DNA of 64,000 nt from Neisseria subflava (GCF_024205705.1 NZ_CP073115.1:1984001-2048000), one strand, 5' to 3'; shown: positions 8,375-17,594, counted from the stretch's first letter. The notes: generated by a model from the sequence alone, not told the origin. Numbers and translations are program-made.

Positions 8375-9542
8375 TACATCACTCTCCCCATGGCCAAGCT
8401 TTACTCAAGAAGAAGCCGATGCCGTTTCCAAAGTCCTGCTGTCCAACAAAGTCAACTACTGGACAGGTACGGAATGTCGCGAATTTGAAAAAGAATTTGC
8501 TGCTTTTGTCGGCACTCAATACGCCGTCGCCCTTTCCAACGGTACGTTGGCTTTGGACGTAGCGCTCAAAGCAATGGGCATCGGCCAAGGCGACGATGTG
8601 ATTGTCACTTCGCGTACTTTCTTGGCTTCCGCATCCTGTATCGTGACCGCCGGTGCAAATCCGGTGTTTGCCGATGTCGATTTGAACAGCCAAAACATCA
8701 GCGCCGAAACCATCAAAGCCGCTTTGACGCCAAACACTAAAGCCATCATCGTGGTTCACCTTGCCGGTATGCCTGCCGAAATGGACGACATCATGGCTTT
8801 GGCAAAAGAACATAACTTGTGGGTTATCGAAGACTGCGCCCAAGCGCACGGTGCGAAATACAAAGGTAAATCCGTCGGCTCTATCGGCCATGTCGGTGCT
8901 TGGTCGTTCTGCCAAGACAAAATTATGACCACCGGCGGCGAAGGCGGTATGGTAACCACCAACGACAAAGAGCTATGGAGCAAAATGTGGTCGTACAAAG
9001 ACCACGGCAAAAGCTACGATGCCGTGTACAACCGCGAACACGCACCCGGTTTCCGCTGGCTGCACGAAAGCTTCGGTACCAACTGGCGCATGTTGGAAAT
9101 GCAGGCGGTCATCGGCCGCATCCAGCTCAAACGCATGCCTGAATGGACTGCCCGCCGTCAAGCGCACGCCGCCAAACTGGCTGAAAGTTTGGGCAAATTT
9201 GCCAGCATCCGTTTGGTTGAAGTGGCCGACTACATCGAACACGCACAATACAAGTTCTACGTTTTCGTCAAACCCGAACACCTGAAAGACGGCTGGACAC
9301 GCGACCGCATCGTCAACGAACTGAACGCGCGCAAAGTCCCCTGCTATCAAGGCAGCTGCTCCGAAGTGTATTTGGAAAAAGCCTTCGACGACACGCCTTG
9401 GCGTCCGAAAGAGCGTTTGAAAAACGCTGTCGAGTTGGGCGACACCAGCCTGATGTTCTTGGTGCACCCAACCCTGACCGATGAAGAAATTGCGTTCTGC
9501 AAAGAAAACATCGAAGCCGTATTGACTGAAGCCACGGCATAA
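8367..9542 (+). CDS. DegT/DnrJ/EryC1/StrS sugar aminotransferase
   Basis: A 391-residue PLP-dependent aminotransferase of the nucleotide-sugar family. Residues 50-62 (YAVALSNGTLALD) form the typical substrate/PLP phosphate site, IEDCAQAHGA has the PLP-ring Asp, and the PLP lysine is Lys185 in CQDKIMTTGGEGG. Such enzymes aminate 4-keto- or 3-keto-6-deoxy sugars made by dehydratases like the next gene product. It starts with an 8-base overlap (ATGCTTAA) with the formyltransferase gene. The gene ends before an inverted DUS pair that may attenuate transcription into the dehydratase gene. Confidence 0.88.
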   Translation: MLNTSLSPWPSFTQEEADAVSKVLLSNKVNYWTGTECREFEKEFAAFVGTQYAVALSNGTLALDVALKAMGIGQGDDVIVTSRTFLASASCIVTAGANPVFADVDLNSQNISAETIKAALTPNTKAIIVVHLAGMPAEMDDIMALAKEHNLWVIEDCAQAHGAKYKGKSVGSIGHVGAWSFCQDKIMTTGGEGGMVTTNDKELWSKMWSYKDHGKSYDAVYNREHAPGFRWLHESFGTNWRMLEMQAVIGRIQLKRMPEWTARRQAHAAKLAESLGKFASIRLVEVADYIEHAQYKFYVFVKPEHLKDGWTRDRIVNELNARKVPCYQGSCSEVYLEKAFDDTPWRPKERLKNAVELGDTSLMFLVHPTLTDEEIAFCKENIEAVLTEATA

Positions 9543-9651
9543 TCATTTTCAGACGGCCTGCAACTTCAGGCCGTCTGAAAAAAATAAAACAGCCTGCTTC
9601 AAACAATCCGTACCAAGCCACATTACAACACTCAGACACAAGAAATATAAA

Positions 9652-11553
9652 ATGAACTTGGAAACCCTGCTGGCTCTGCCGCGCAACCTTAAAAAAACCT
9701 TCTTCGTCATCCACGATATCTTGATGATATTCGTGGCGTTTTGGTTTGCCCAAAGCCTCAAAGTGCAATATTCCGACGAATGGTTGAGTATCGCCAACTG
9801 GCTGGCTTTCGGCAGCACCGCGTTGCTGACCATCATCCTTTTCATCCGTATCGGCCTCTATCGTGCCGTCACGCGCTTCGTCAGCATCCGCGTCCTGACC
9901 GCCGCCGCATTCGGCAGCATCATTTCAGCGGTCTTGTTCTGCCTGACCACCCTGATTTTTGAACAAAAACTACACCTTGCCCTGCCCATCGTCTATTTCT
10001 TGGTTCTGGTGGTCGGCGTGACCAGCTCGCGCATGATCCTGCGTGCGATTCTGACCGATCATCACCGCAAACAGATGACCCCCGTCATCATCTACGGTGC
10101 AGGCCAATCCGGCCGCCAGTTGTTGGAAGCCATCAAACAGGTTAACGAATATTCGGCCATTGCCTTTGTCGATGATAACCCGAAAATCCAACGTACCGTC
10201 ATCTATGACCTTGCCGTCCACAACCCCAATGAAATCCCGATGCTGATCAGCCGTTACGGCGTCCGCAAAATTCTGCTGGCAATTCCAAGTTCTACGCCGG
10301 AAGAACGCAAAGACATCATTCGCCGCCTCGAAGCATACAAATGCGAAGTCCTGACCATTCCGGGCATGAAAGATTTGGTCGACGGCAAAATCAACGTCAG
10401 CTCATTGAAAAAAATCTCTGTGGTCGATTTGCTAGGCCGCACCCCTGTGGCACCTCGCCCTGAATTAATGAGCGCCGACATCAGCGACAAAGTCGTGATG
10501 GTGACCGGCGCAGGCGGCTCTATCGGCTCCGAGCTTTGCCGTCAAATTCTCAACTGCCGTCCGACCAAACTGCTGTTGTTTGAATTGTCCGAATTCGCCC
10601 TGTACAGCATAGACAAAGAATTGCGCGAAACCCAAGCCGCGCAAGGCAGCCAAGTCGAAGTCGTACCGCTTTTGGGTTCGGTTCAAAACAAAGAACGCCT
10701 TAGCAGCGTCATGAAGGCCTACCAAGTCGATACCGTCTATCATGCCGCAGCCTACAAACACGTCCCTATGGTCGAATTCAACACCATCGAAGGCATTCAA
10801 AACAACGTATTCGGCACACTCTGCTGCGCGCAGGCTGCCGTAGATGCAGGCGTTTCCACCTTTGTTTTGATTTCCACCGACAAAGCCGTCCGTCCGACCA
10901 ACACCATGGGCGCCAGCAAACGCATGGCCGAACTCTGCCTGCAAGCCCTTGCCGCCGAGCCGGAACAAAAAACACGCTTCTGCATGGTGCGTTTCGGCAA
11001 TGTATTGGGTTCGTCCGGCTCCGTTGTCCCTGTATTTGAAAAACAAATTGCCGAAGGCGGCCCGATTACCCTGACCCACCAAGACATTACCCGCTACTTC
11101 ATGACCATTCCCGAAGCAGCGCAACTGGTTATCCAAGCCGGCGCAATGGGTAAAGGCGGCGACGTATTCGTCCTCGACATGGGCGAATCTGTCAAAATCA
11201 TCGACCTTGCCCGTCAAATGATCGTTCTCAGCGGACTCAAAGTCAAAGACGAGCAACACCCGCACGGCGACATCGAAATCAAGATTACCGGCCTGCGCCC
11301 GGGCGAGAAACTTTATGAAGAACTGCTCATCGGCGACGAGGTGCAAAAAACCACTCATCCCCGTATTATGACCGCCAGTGAAGTAATGCTTCCATGGACG
11401 CAATTATCTGACATACTGTCGGAACTCCAAACCGCTTGTCTCCAAAGCGACCAAAACAGCCTGCGCCAGCTTCTGTTGCGCGCACCGACAGGCTTCGTAC
11501 CTAAAGACGGTATCTGCGACTTGGTTTGGCAACAAAACAATAAGGCCGTCTGA
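9652..11553 (+). CDS. UDP-sugar 4,6-dehydratase, WbpM/PglF/CapD-like membrane protein
   Basis: This 633-residue protein has about four N-terminal membrane spans (residues 15-130), then a first nucleotide-binding fold with YGAGQSGRQLL. The catalytic SDR domain follows, with GAGGSIGSELC at 286-296 and TDKAVRPTN then MGASK at 409-423. Met replaces the usual catalytic Tyr (M419/K423), as in WbpM and PglF, the UDP-GlcNAc C4,C6-dehydratases. Its 4-keto-6-deoxy product suits the upstream aminotransferase. The last residues K-A-V-stop are encoded by an AG-DUS. In Neisseria the closest functional analogue is the dehydratase of the pilin-glycan pathway. Confidence 0.88.
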   Translation: MNLETLLALPRNLKKTFFVIHDILMIFVAFWFAQSLKVQYSDEWLSIANWLAFGSTALLTIILFIRIGLYRAVTRFVSIRVLTAAAFGSIISAVLFCLTTLIFEQKLHLALPIVYFLVLVVGVTSSRMILRAILTDHHRKQMTPVIIYGAGQSGRQLLEAIKQVNEYSAIAFVDDNPKIQRTVIYDLAVHNPNEIPMLISRYGVRKILLAIPSSTPEERKDIIRRLEAYKCEVLTIPGMKDLVDGKINVSSLKKISVVDLLGRTPVAPRPELMSADISDKVVMVTGAGGSIGSELCRQILNCRPTKLLLFELSEFALYSIDKELRETQAAQGSQVEVVPLLGSVQNKERLSSVMKAYQVDTVYHAAAYKHVPMVEFNTIEGIQNNVFGTLCCAQAAVDAGVSTFVLISTDKAVRPTNTMGASKRMAELCLQALAAEPEQKTRFCMVRFGNVLGSSGSVVPVFEKQIAEGGPITLTHQDITRYFMTIPEAAQLVIQAGAMGKGGDVFVLDMGESVKIIDLARQMIVLSGLKVKDEQHPHGDIEIKITGLRPGEKLYEELLIGDEVQKTTHPRIMTASEVMLPWTQLSDILSELQTACLQSDQNSLRQLLLRAPTGFVPKDGICDLVWQQNNKAV

Positions 11554-11596
11554 ACATTTTCAGACGGCCCGGACACCATCCCGCAAGGACTACTAC

Positions 11597-12724
11597 ATGA
11601 AAAAAACGCTCTCCCTGCTTACTCTATTCGCACTGACTGCCTGCAACAGCACGACTGTCATTCCCGGTTCAACCATCAAAACCAGAACCAAAACCATTGT
11701 TTACACCGATACCGACACCGCCGCCGATACCAACCTCGACAGCCGTGTTGCCGTTTACCCCATCACGCCCAACCTGATTGAAAAAATGCGTACGCCGCCC
11801 GTACTTTCCCAATCCAACCAAGGCTTGGAGCAAAGCAAAAGCGCTTACCGCTACCGCATCGGCAGCGGCGACGTCCTCAATATCATGGTTTGGGCGCACT
11901 CCGACCTCAACTCCCCTATCCAGCAAAGCAATCCGCAAACCAACCAAGTCAGCCGCGGTGCCTGGGTAGATGAGAGCGGTTATATCACTTACCCGTTGGC
12001 AGGCAAAATTCAAGCCAAAGGCAAAACTTTGGACGAATTGCAAAATACCCTGACCAGCCTTCTGAAACGCTACATCAAAAACCCTCAAGTAGCCATCAAC
12101 GTTACCGAATTCCGTTCGCAACGTATTTCTGTATCCGGTGCCATCAACCAAGCAGGTCAACTGCCGATTACCAATATCCCGATGACCATTTTGGATGCTA
12201 TCAACCAAGCAGGCGGCGTTACCCAAAGTGCCGACACCCAACACATCAAATGGACGCACAACGGCGTCGACCGCACCATTTCCCTACAAGACATGCTGCA
12301 ATACGGCGATATGTCGCAAAACCATCTCCTCAGCCATGGCGACATTGTTTACGTTCCTAATAGCAGCAACAACAAAATCTACATCATGGGTGAAGTCGGC
12401 AAACAAGCCACCCTGCCGATCGGCAACCACGGCCTCAACCTGACCCAGGCGCTCGGCGAAGTGGGCGGCATGAACCAAGCCTATGCGGATGCAACCGGCG
12501 TATTCGTGATCCGCCGCGCACCAGAAGATGCGGCCAAACCTATCCACATCTATCAGCTCAACCTGAAAGATGCGACTTCTTACGCGCTGGGCAGCGAATT
12601 CAAACTGCGTTCGGAAGACACCGTTTACGTTACCGCCGCCCCGGTTACCCGTTGGAACCGCGTAATGTCACAAATTACCAACTCCATCAGCAACGTCAAC
12701 ACCCTCGACAATACGTTTAAATAA
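11597..12724 (+). CDS. Wza-like outer-membrane polysaccharide export lipoprotein
   Basis: A 375-residue protein with a lipoprotein signal peptide. The lipobox LTAC puts the lipidated Cys at residue 16. A polysaccharide-export (Poly_export) domain begins around YRIGSGDVLNIMVW (residue 85) and is followed by SLBB-type domains (for example IYIMGEVGKQATLPI, about residues 255-275). The C-terminus, after about 345, could be the membrane-crossing helix of Wza. Wza octamers form the outer-membrane exit channel for Wzy-dependent capsules. CtrA of pathogenic Neisseria is a relative, but the Wzb/Wzc neighbours favour the Wza system. A 3-base RBS-like AGGA lies upstream of the ATG. Confidence 0.88.
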   Translation: MKKTLSLLTLFALTACNSTTVIPGSTIKTRTKTIVYTDTDTAADTNLDSRVAVYPITPNLIEKMRTPPVLSQSNQGLEQSKSAYRYRIGSGDVLNIMVWAHSDLNSPIQQSNPQTNQVSRGAWVDESGYITYPLAGKIQAKGKTLDELQNTLTSLLKRYIKNPQVAINVTEFRSQRISVSGAINQAGQLPITNIPMTILDAINQAGGVTQSADTQHIKWTHNGVDRTISLQDMLQYGDMSQNHLLSHGDIVYVPNSSNNKIYIMGEVGKQATLPIGNHGLNLTQALGEVGGMNQAYADATGVFVIRRAPEDAAKPIHIYQLNLKDATSYALGSEFKLRSEDTVYVTAAPVTRWNRVMSQITNSISNVNTLDNTFK

Positions 12725-12896
12725 ACAGTGGTTCCTGCTGTCAGACCCTTGTTTGACAGCAGGATACAAAATCACGCACAATCCGACCAAATTACATAAA
12801 CGGCATACAAAAGCCGTACACACCGCACAAACGGAAAAGCAGTATCTTATAGTCTGACTCACGCTTTTTTTCAGACCATAAACCGAAAACAATATC

Positions 12897-13346
12897 ATGT
12901 ACCACAACATACTCATCGTCTGCCTAGGCAACATCTGCCGCTCCCCCACTGCCGAGCGGATCATGCAGAAAAAACTACCCGGCCACCGCATCAGCAGCGC
13001 CGGCATAAAAGCACTGGCAGGTAAGGATGCCGATTTCCAAGCCATCAAAACCGCACTCAAACACGGCGTTATCGTTGCAGGCCATACGGCACGCCAACTG
13101 ACTGCCCAAATGTGCGAACAGGCCGATTTGATTCTCGTCATGGAGCCCTGTCAAATCGACATGGTGGCCGACATCCATCCGCCGGCACGCAGCAAAACCA
13201 TGCTGTTTGCCCAATGGTTGCCTAAAAAAACCGTACCTGACCCATACAAACAAAGCAGCGAAATGTTTGAAGCCGTTTTTGAACAGCTCAATGCTGCCGC
13301 AGACACTTGGAAAACCAAACTAAACGGAAAAACTCAACCGGTATAA
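12897..13346 (+). CDS. Wzb-like low-molecular-weight protein tyrosine phosphatase
   Basis: A 149-residue LMW-PTP. The signature CX5R loop is CLGNICRS, with nucleophile Cys9 and Arg15, directly after an N-terminal strand. The general-acid Asp is in PDPYKQS, near residue 117. Such phosphatases dephosphorylate the tyrosine kinase Wzc, and cycling between phospho-states controls capsule polymerisation. The gene lies between wza- and wzc-like genes, the classical Wza-Wzb-Wzc order of Wzy-dependent capsules. It is separated from the wza-like gene by 172 bases that contain an 11-bp hairpin. Confidence 0.88.
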   Translation: MYHNILIVCLGNICRSPTAERIMQKKLPGHRISSAGIKALAGKDADFQAIKTALKHGVIVAGHTARQLTAQMCEQADLILVMEPCQIDMVADIHPPARSKTMLFAQWLPKKTVPDPYKQSSEMFEAVFEQLNAAADTWKTKLNGKTQPV

Positions 13347-13372
13347 AACTGGCATGAACAAGAAAGCAAGCA

Positions 13373-15532
13373 ATGAAAAAAACGACCTACACACCTTACA
13401 GCGCAGACAACGACGAAATCGACTTCGGCCAACAGCTGCGCGTAATTTGGACAAATAAATACAAAATCCTCGCTGCCCTGCTTGCAGGCGGCATTCTTGG
13501 TGCGGCCTTCAGCCTGGCATCCACTCCGCAATACCGTGCCGATGCCATGCTGGAAATTGAAACGCGACAAAACCAAATCCTGACCGAAATCAACAGCATC
13601 TTCAACAACCAAACCACGCCGTCTGAAGCAGAAGTCGAGCTGGTTCAATCACGCTTGGTGCTGGGTAAAACCGTTGATGACCTTCAGCTTGACCAAGAAG
13701 TCAAAGCCAAATACACACCCGTTATCGGCAGCCTGATGCACAACATCAGCGGCGACCCCGATCCTAGATTGACCGTCGGCAGCTTTACCGTACAAGACGA
13801 ATGGTTCAACAAAACCTTCACGCTGACCACCAAAAGCAACAAGGCCTATACCCTTACCCTGCCTGACAAACGCGTTGTAGAAGGCAAGGTCGGCGTGCCT
13901 CTTAAAATCAACAATCAAACCACCCTTAAAATCGATCAAATCCTGGCCAATCCAGGTCAAGAATTTGCGTTGACCAAGTTCTCGCGCATCAGCGCCATCG
14001 AAAATATCCAAAACAAACTGGCGGTCATCAGCAAAGGTAAAACCAGCCCCATCATCAACCTTGCCTTTACCGGCACCGACCCTAAGCGCACCAGCGTCAT
14101 CCTCAACAGCATTGCCGACAACTACGTTGCGCAAAACCGTGAACGCGACGTTCAAGTTGCATCCAGCGGTTTGGCCTTCATCAGCGAAGAATTGCCACGC
14201 TTGAAAGAAACCTTGCAAGACGCTGAAAACAAACTCAATGCCTACCGCCAACAATCAGGCTCTCTCGACATTCCGCTCGAGTCCAAAGGCGCATTGGAAA
14301 GCCTGACCGGCATCGAAACCCAAATTACCCTGCTCAAAACCGAAGAAGCAGGTTTGGCCGAGCTGTACATGCCGGAACACCCTTCCTATAAAGCCGTATT
14401 GGACAAACTTGCCGTCCTCGAGCGCGCTAAAAACAAAATTAATCAACAAATTGCCGAGTTACCGAATACCCAACAAGAAGTTATCCGCCTGACCCGAGAC
14501 GTAGAAACCAACCAGGCTACCTACGTCCAACTGTTGAGCAAACAACAAGAACTCAACATCATGAAAGCCAGCGCGCAAGGTAATGTCCGCATCGTCGATT
14601 ATGCCTATGTCCCTGAAAACCCCGTTGCACCGCGCAAAGCCGTCATCACGTTCCTGAGCGCACTTGCCGCAGGCTCATTGACCGCTTTGTGGCTCATGAT
14701 CGGCAACCGCATGAAAAACGGCATTACTTCATCTGCAGAAATCGAAAACCTCAATTTGGAAGTCGTCGCTCTTGTTCCGCACTCCAAAACCCAGCAAAAA
14801 CGCGACTTCTTCAAAAGCAAATTCAAGAAAACCGGCGGCCGTTCCAACTATCTGCTAGCTAGCGAAGACCGAGCCGATACTGCCGTAGAAGCCATCCGCG
14901 CCCTGCGCACCAATATCTACTTCTCCATGCTGGACGCGCCTAACAACGTCCTCATGATTACCGGTGCCGCGCCTGAAGCAGGTAAATCCTTTATCTCCGC
15001 AAACCTCGCCACCGTAATGGCGCAGTCAGGCAAACGTGTTCTGCTCATCGATACCGATATGCGCAAAGGCTACCTTGACCGACTCTTCGGCCTTACCCCC
15101 GAGTTCGGCTTGTCTGACATCCTCAACGGCAAAGCGGCTCCGGCCAAAGCCGTACAAGAGACCGGCATTGAGAACCTCCACCTCATCAGCAGCGGCAGCT
15201 ATCCTAGCAATCCGTCCGAGCTTTTGATGGACAACCGTTTCAACGAGTTGCTCGCCCACGCGCGCCAACGCTACGATTACGTCATCTTGGACACGCCGCC
15301 CGTATTGGCCGTGACCGACGCCGTCATCATCGGCCAACATGCAGGCACCGTCCTGATGATCAGCCGTTATGCGCACACGCGTGCACGAGAGCTTGAGGCC
15401 AGCGTCGAACGCCTCAAACAAAATCACATCAACATCAAAGGTGTCGTCCTCAACGGCATGAAGCGCGAAGCCAACAACAGCTACGACTACTACGCCTACG
15501 ATGCCTACCATTCCGGTAACAATAAATCATAA
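13373..15532 (+). CDS. Wzc-like polysaccharide co-polymerase / tyrosine autokinase
   Basis: A 719-residue one-piece BY-kinase. An N-terminal Wzz domain has one membrane span (about residues 28-48), then a long periplasmic coiled-coil region and a second span near residue 425. The cytoplasmic kinase has Walker A GAAPEAGKS (531-539), Walker A' LLIDTDMRKG and Walker B DYVILDTPPV. The tail has a tyrosine cluster, YDYYAYDAY (Tyr 704, 706, 707, 709 and 712), the usual autophosphorylation site. It works with the Wzb-like phosphatase and Wza-like channel to control chain length and export. An inverted DUS pair ends the locus. Confidence 0.92.
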   Translation: MKKTTYTPYSADNDEIDFGQQLRVIWTNKYKILAALLAGGILGAAFSLASTPQYRADAMLEIETRQNQILTEINSIFNNQTTPSEAEVELVQSRLVLGKTVDDLQLDQEVKAKYTPVIGSLMHNISGDPDPRLTVGSFTVQDEWFNKTFTLTTKSNKAYTLTLPDKRVVEGKVGVPLKINNQTTLKIDQILANPGQEFALTKFSRISAIENIQNKLAVISKGKTSPIINLAFTGTDPKRTSVILNSIADNYVAQNRERDVQVASSGLAFISEELPRLKETLQDAENKLNAYRQQSGSLDIPLESKGALESLTGIETQITLLKTEEAGLAELYMPEHPSYKAVLDKLAVLERAKNKINQQIAELPNTQQEVIRLTRDVETNQATYVQLLSKQQELNIMKASAQGNVRIVDYAYVPENPVAPRKAVITFLSALAAGSLTALWLMIGNRMKNGITSSAEIENLNLEVVALVPHSKTQQKRDFFKSKFKKTGGRSNYLLASEDRADTAVEAIRALRTNIYFSMLDAPNNVLMITGAAPEAGKSFISANLATVMAQSGKRVLLIDTDMRKGYLDRLFGLTPEFGLSDILNGKAAPAKAVQETGIENLHLISSGSYPSNPSELLMDNRFNELLAHARQRYDYVILDTPPVLAVTDAVIIGQHAGTVLMISRYAHTRARELEASVERLKQNHINIKGVVLNGMKREANNSYDYYAYDAYHSGNNKS

Positions 15533-15667
15533 ACCGAAACAGGCCGTCTGAACTTTCAGACGGCCTAAGGCTTTTTAAACGGCACAAAATATTTTTCACA
15601 AACGCCGCCCTTGCACCCCAAAGCCGTTTGTTTTAAAGTAAGCCCCGTTCCCATATGGAAGAGAAAC

Positions 15668-16657
15668 ATGAAAATTACCGTCATCGGCGCAGGTTCGTGG
15701 GGTACAGCTCTCGCGTTGCACTTTGCGCACCACAACAATGAAGTTGCCCTTTGGACACGCAATCCCGACCAAATCCGCACCCTGCAAGCAGACCGCGAAA
15801 ACAAACACGGCCTGCCCGGCTTCCCTTTCCCTGAGTCCCTGACCGTTCACGCCGATTTGGGTGAAGCGCTGAAAGACAGCCAACTTGCCCTGATCGTTAC
15901 CTCCGTAGCCGGCCTCAGAAGCAGCGCCGAGCTGCTCAAACAGCATAACGCCGCCGATATTCCCGTTCTTGCAGCCTGCAAAGGTTTTGAACAAGATACC
16001 GGCCTTTTGACTTTCCAAGTACTGAAAGAAGTCCTGCCTAACAATAAAAAAATCGGCGTTCTCTCAGGTCCGAGCTTTGCCCAAGAACTTGCAGCACAAC
16101 TGCCTTGCGCCGTCGTGCTTGCTTCCGAAAACAAAGATTGGGTAGAAGAAACCACTGCCCAACTGAACACCAACATAATGCGCCTGTACGGCAGCACCGA
16201 CGTCATCGGCGTCGCTGTGGGCGGTGCCGTTAAAAACGTCATGGCAATTGCCACCGGCCTTTCAGACGGCCTCGAGTACGGCCTCAATGCACGCGCAGCC
16301 TTAGTAACACGCGGCCTTGCCGAAATCACCCGCCTTGCCATCGCCATGGGCGCGCAACCCAAAACCATGATGGGCTTGGCCGGCATCGGCGACCTTATCC
16401 TGACCTGTACCGGCGCACTCTCGCGCAACCGCCGCGTCGGCCTCGGCCTTGCAGAAGGCAAAGAATTGCATCAAGTACTTGTCGAAATCGGCCACGTTTC
16501 CGAAGGCGTCAGCACCATCGAAGAAGTCTTCAATACCGCCGCCAAATACCAAATCGATATGCCCATCACCCAAACCCTGCTGCAACTCATCCGCAAAGAA
16601 ATGACCCCGCAGCAAGTCGTTGAACGACTGATGGAACGAAGCGCGCGCTTCGAATAA
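15668..16657 (+). CDS. gpsA: Glycerol-3-phosphate dehydrogenase [NAD(P)+]
   Basis: A 329-residue enzyme with N-terminal Rossmann motif GAGSWGTALA (residues 7-16), the GPSFAQELA segment and the conserved catalytic lysine in VGGAVKNVMAIA. It interconverts dihydroxyacetone phosphate and sn-glycerol 3-phosphate for phospholipid synthesis. The start at 15668 is chosen because the protein begins MKITVIGAGSWG, the family norm, and GAGA precedes it. It follows the polysaccharide locus, after an inverted DUS pair, and is probably a separate unit. Confidence 0.95.
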   Translation: MKITVIGAGSWGTALALHFAHHNNEVALWTRNPDQIRTLQADRENKHGLPGFPFPESLTVHADLGEALKDSQLALIVTSVAGLRSSAELLKQHNAADIPVLAACKGFEQDTGLLTFQVLKEVLPNNKKIGVLSGPSFAQELAAQLPCAVVLASENKDWVEETTAQLNTNIMRLYGSTDVIGVAVGGAVKNVMAIATGLSDGLEYGLNARAALVTRGLAEITRLAIAMGAQPKTMMGLAGIGDLILTCTGALSRNRRVGLGLAEGKELHQVLVEIGHVSEGVSTIEEVFNTAAKYQIDMPITQTLLQLIRKEMTPQQVVERLMERSARFE

Positions 16658-16731
16658 ACGGTCGCGCCGTCTGCCATTCAGACGGCCTGACACATAATAT
16701 GACGGCCATCAGGCCGTCTGAAGGGAAACAC

Positions 16732-17055
16732 ATGAACCAATCACTGAACAATCTGGAAATCAACGTTTACCAACTTGTCCAAAAATTTGAAACGCTGGTT
16801 TCAGAAAACCGCCGTCTCAACGAAGAAATCGACAGACTCAAACTCGAGCAAGAGCAACAAAAACGCCAACACGACGCAGCCATTGACGAACTCAGCGAAG
16901 CCTTGCTGGTTCAAGTCGGCAAACTCAAAGAAGACCTGCAAAGCAAAATTGACAGCCTGACCGTCGAAAAAGAAAGCTACCGCAACGCACTGGCCCAAAG
17001 CGCAGACCAAATCCGCAGCCTCATTGCCCGACTGCCCCAAGAAACACAACAATAA
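16732..17055 (+). CDS. ZapB-like coiled-coil cell-division protein
   Basis: A 107-residue, highly charged protein that is nearly all predicted coiled coil, with heptad-like runs such as LVSENRRLNEEIDRLKLEQ. The gene ends 11 bases before zapA. That position and the small coiled-coil type suggest a ZapB-like partner that helps organise FtsZ rings through ZapA. Sequence alone does not prove orthology with enterobacterial ZapB. The start at 16732 follows GGGAAACAC and an AG-DUS at 16711-16722. Confidence 0.65.
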   Translation: MNQSLNNLEINVYQLVQKFETLVSENRRLNEEIDRLKLEQEQQKRQHDAAIDELSEALLVQVGKLKEDLQSKIDSLTVEKESYRNALAQSADQIRSLIARLPQETQQ

Positions 17056-17066
17056 AAGGACGCCCC

Positions 17067-17369
17067 GTGAGTATCGAACAAGTCAATCTCGACATCATGA
17101 ATGTCAACTTCACCATCAACACGCCGAGTGAAGAAAAAGCCACCCTCCTGCAAGCCGTTGAAATGCTCAACAAAAAAAGCGACGCGATTAAAGAAAGCGG
17201 CCGCATCGTCGGCACGGACAAAATCGTCGTCATGACAGCCCTCAACGTCGTACACGACCTCTTAAAAACCACCCTCAACGACGATTTGGCAATCGGTGAA
17301 TTTGAGCGTAGAATAACCGACATGAACAACGCGTGCCAAAAAGCACTGGCGCGCTTGGAACAAAACTGA
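17067..17369 (+). CDS. zapA: Cell division protein ZapA
   Basis: A 100-residue protein with a GTG start at 17067, preceded by AAAAGGA. It shows the ZapA layout: an N-terminal beta strand segment (VNFTINTPSEEKATLLQAVEML), then a dimerising helix with IVGTDKIVVMTALNVVHDLL. ZapA binds and bundles FtsZ filaments at the division site. The arrangement zapA followed by 6S RNA is shared with many gamma- and betaproteobacteria and supports both calls. Confidence 0.88.
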   Translation: MSIEQVNLDIMNVNFTINTPSEEKATLLQAVEMLNKKSDAIKESGRIVGTDKIVVMTALNVVHDLLKTTLNDDLAIGEFERRITDMNNACQKALARLEQN

Positions 17370-17376
17370 TTTTCCC

Positions 17377-17559
17377 CTTTTCCCTGCGGTGTTCGCGAAG
17401 GCATATATTCCTTTGAACCAATACGTTCGCTTTAGGTTGCCGGGAGCTGTAGTGGGCGCGAGCGTCCGTTTATCGGACGCACCCGAAACTACCCGAGGTG
17501 ACCGCCTTGTCAGCAAGGTTCAAGCGGATTCAGCCTAAACGGCACTCGTGGGGATTCCC
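17377..17559 (+). ncRNA. ssrS: 6S RNA
   Basis: The 180-base gap after zapA has blocks that match Escherichia coli 6S RNA in order: TGTTCGCGAAGG near the 5' side, and CAGCCTAAACGGCACTC then GGGGATTCC at the 3' end. The ends can pair to close the long hairpin. 6S RNA binds the housekeeping RNA polymerase holoenzyme as a mimic of an open promoter. Boundaries are estimated by analogy. A hairpin with a short T-run follows at about 17562-17594. Confidence 0.85.
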
Positions 17560-17561
17560 TA

Positions 17562-17594
17562 AAAAAAGCCATGCCGACAGGTGTGGCTTTTCCC
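17562..17594 (+). terminator. Terminator after 6S RNA
   Basis: AAGCCA (17566-17571) pairs with TGGCTT (17584-17589) and is followed by TTTCCC. The A-run before the stem makes it possibly bidirectional. Confidence 0.55.
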
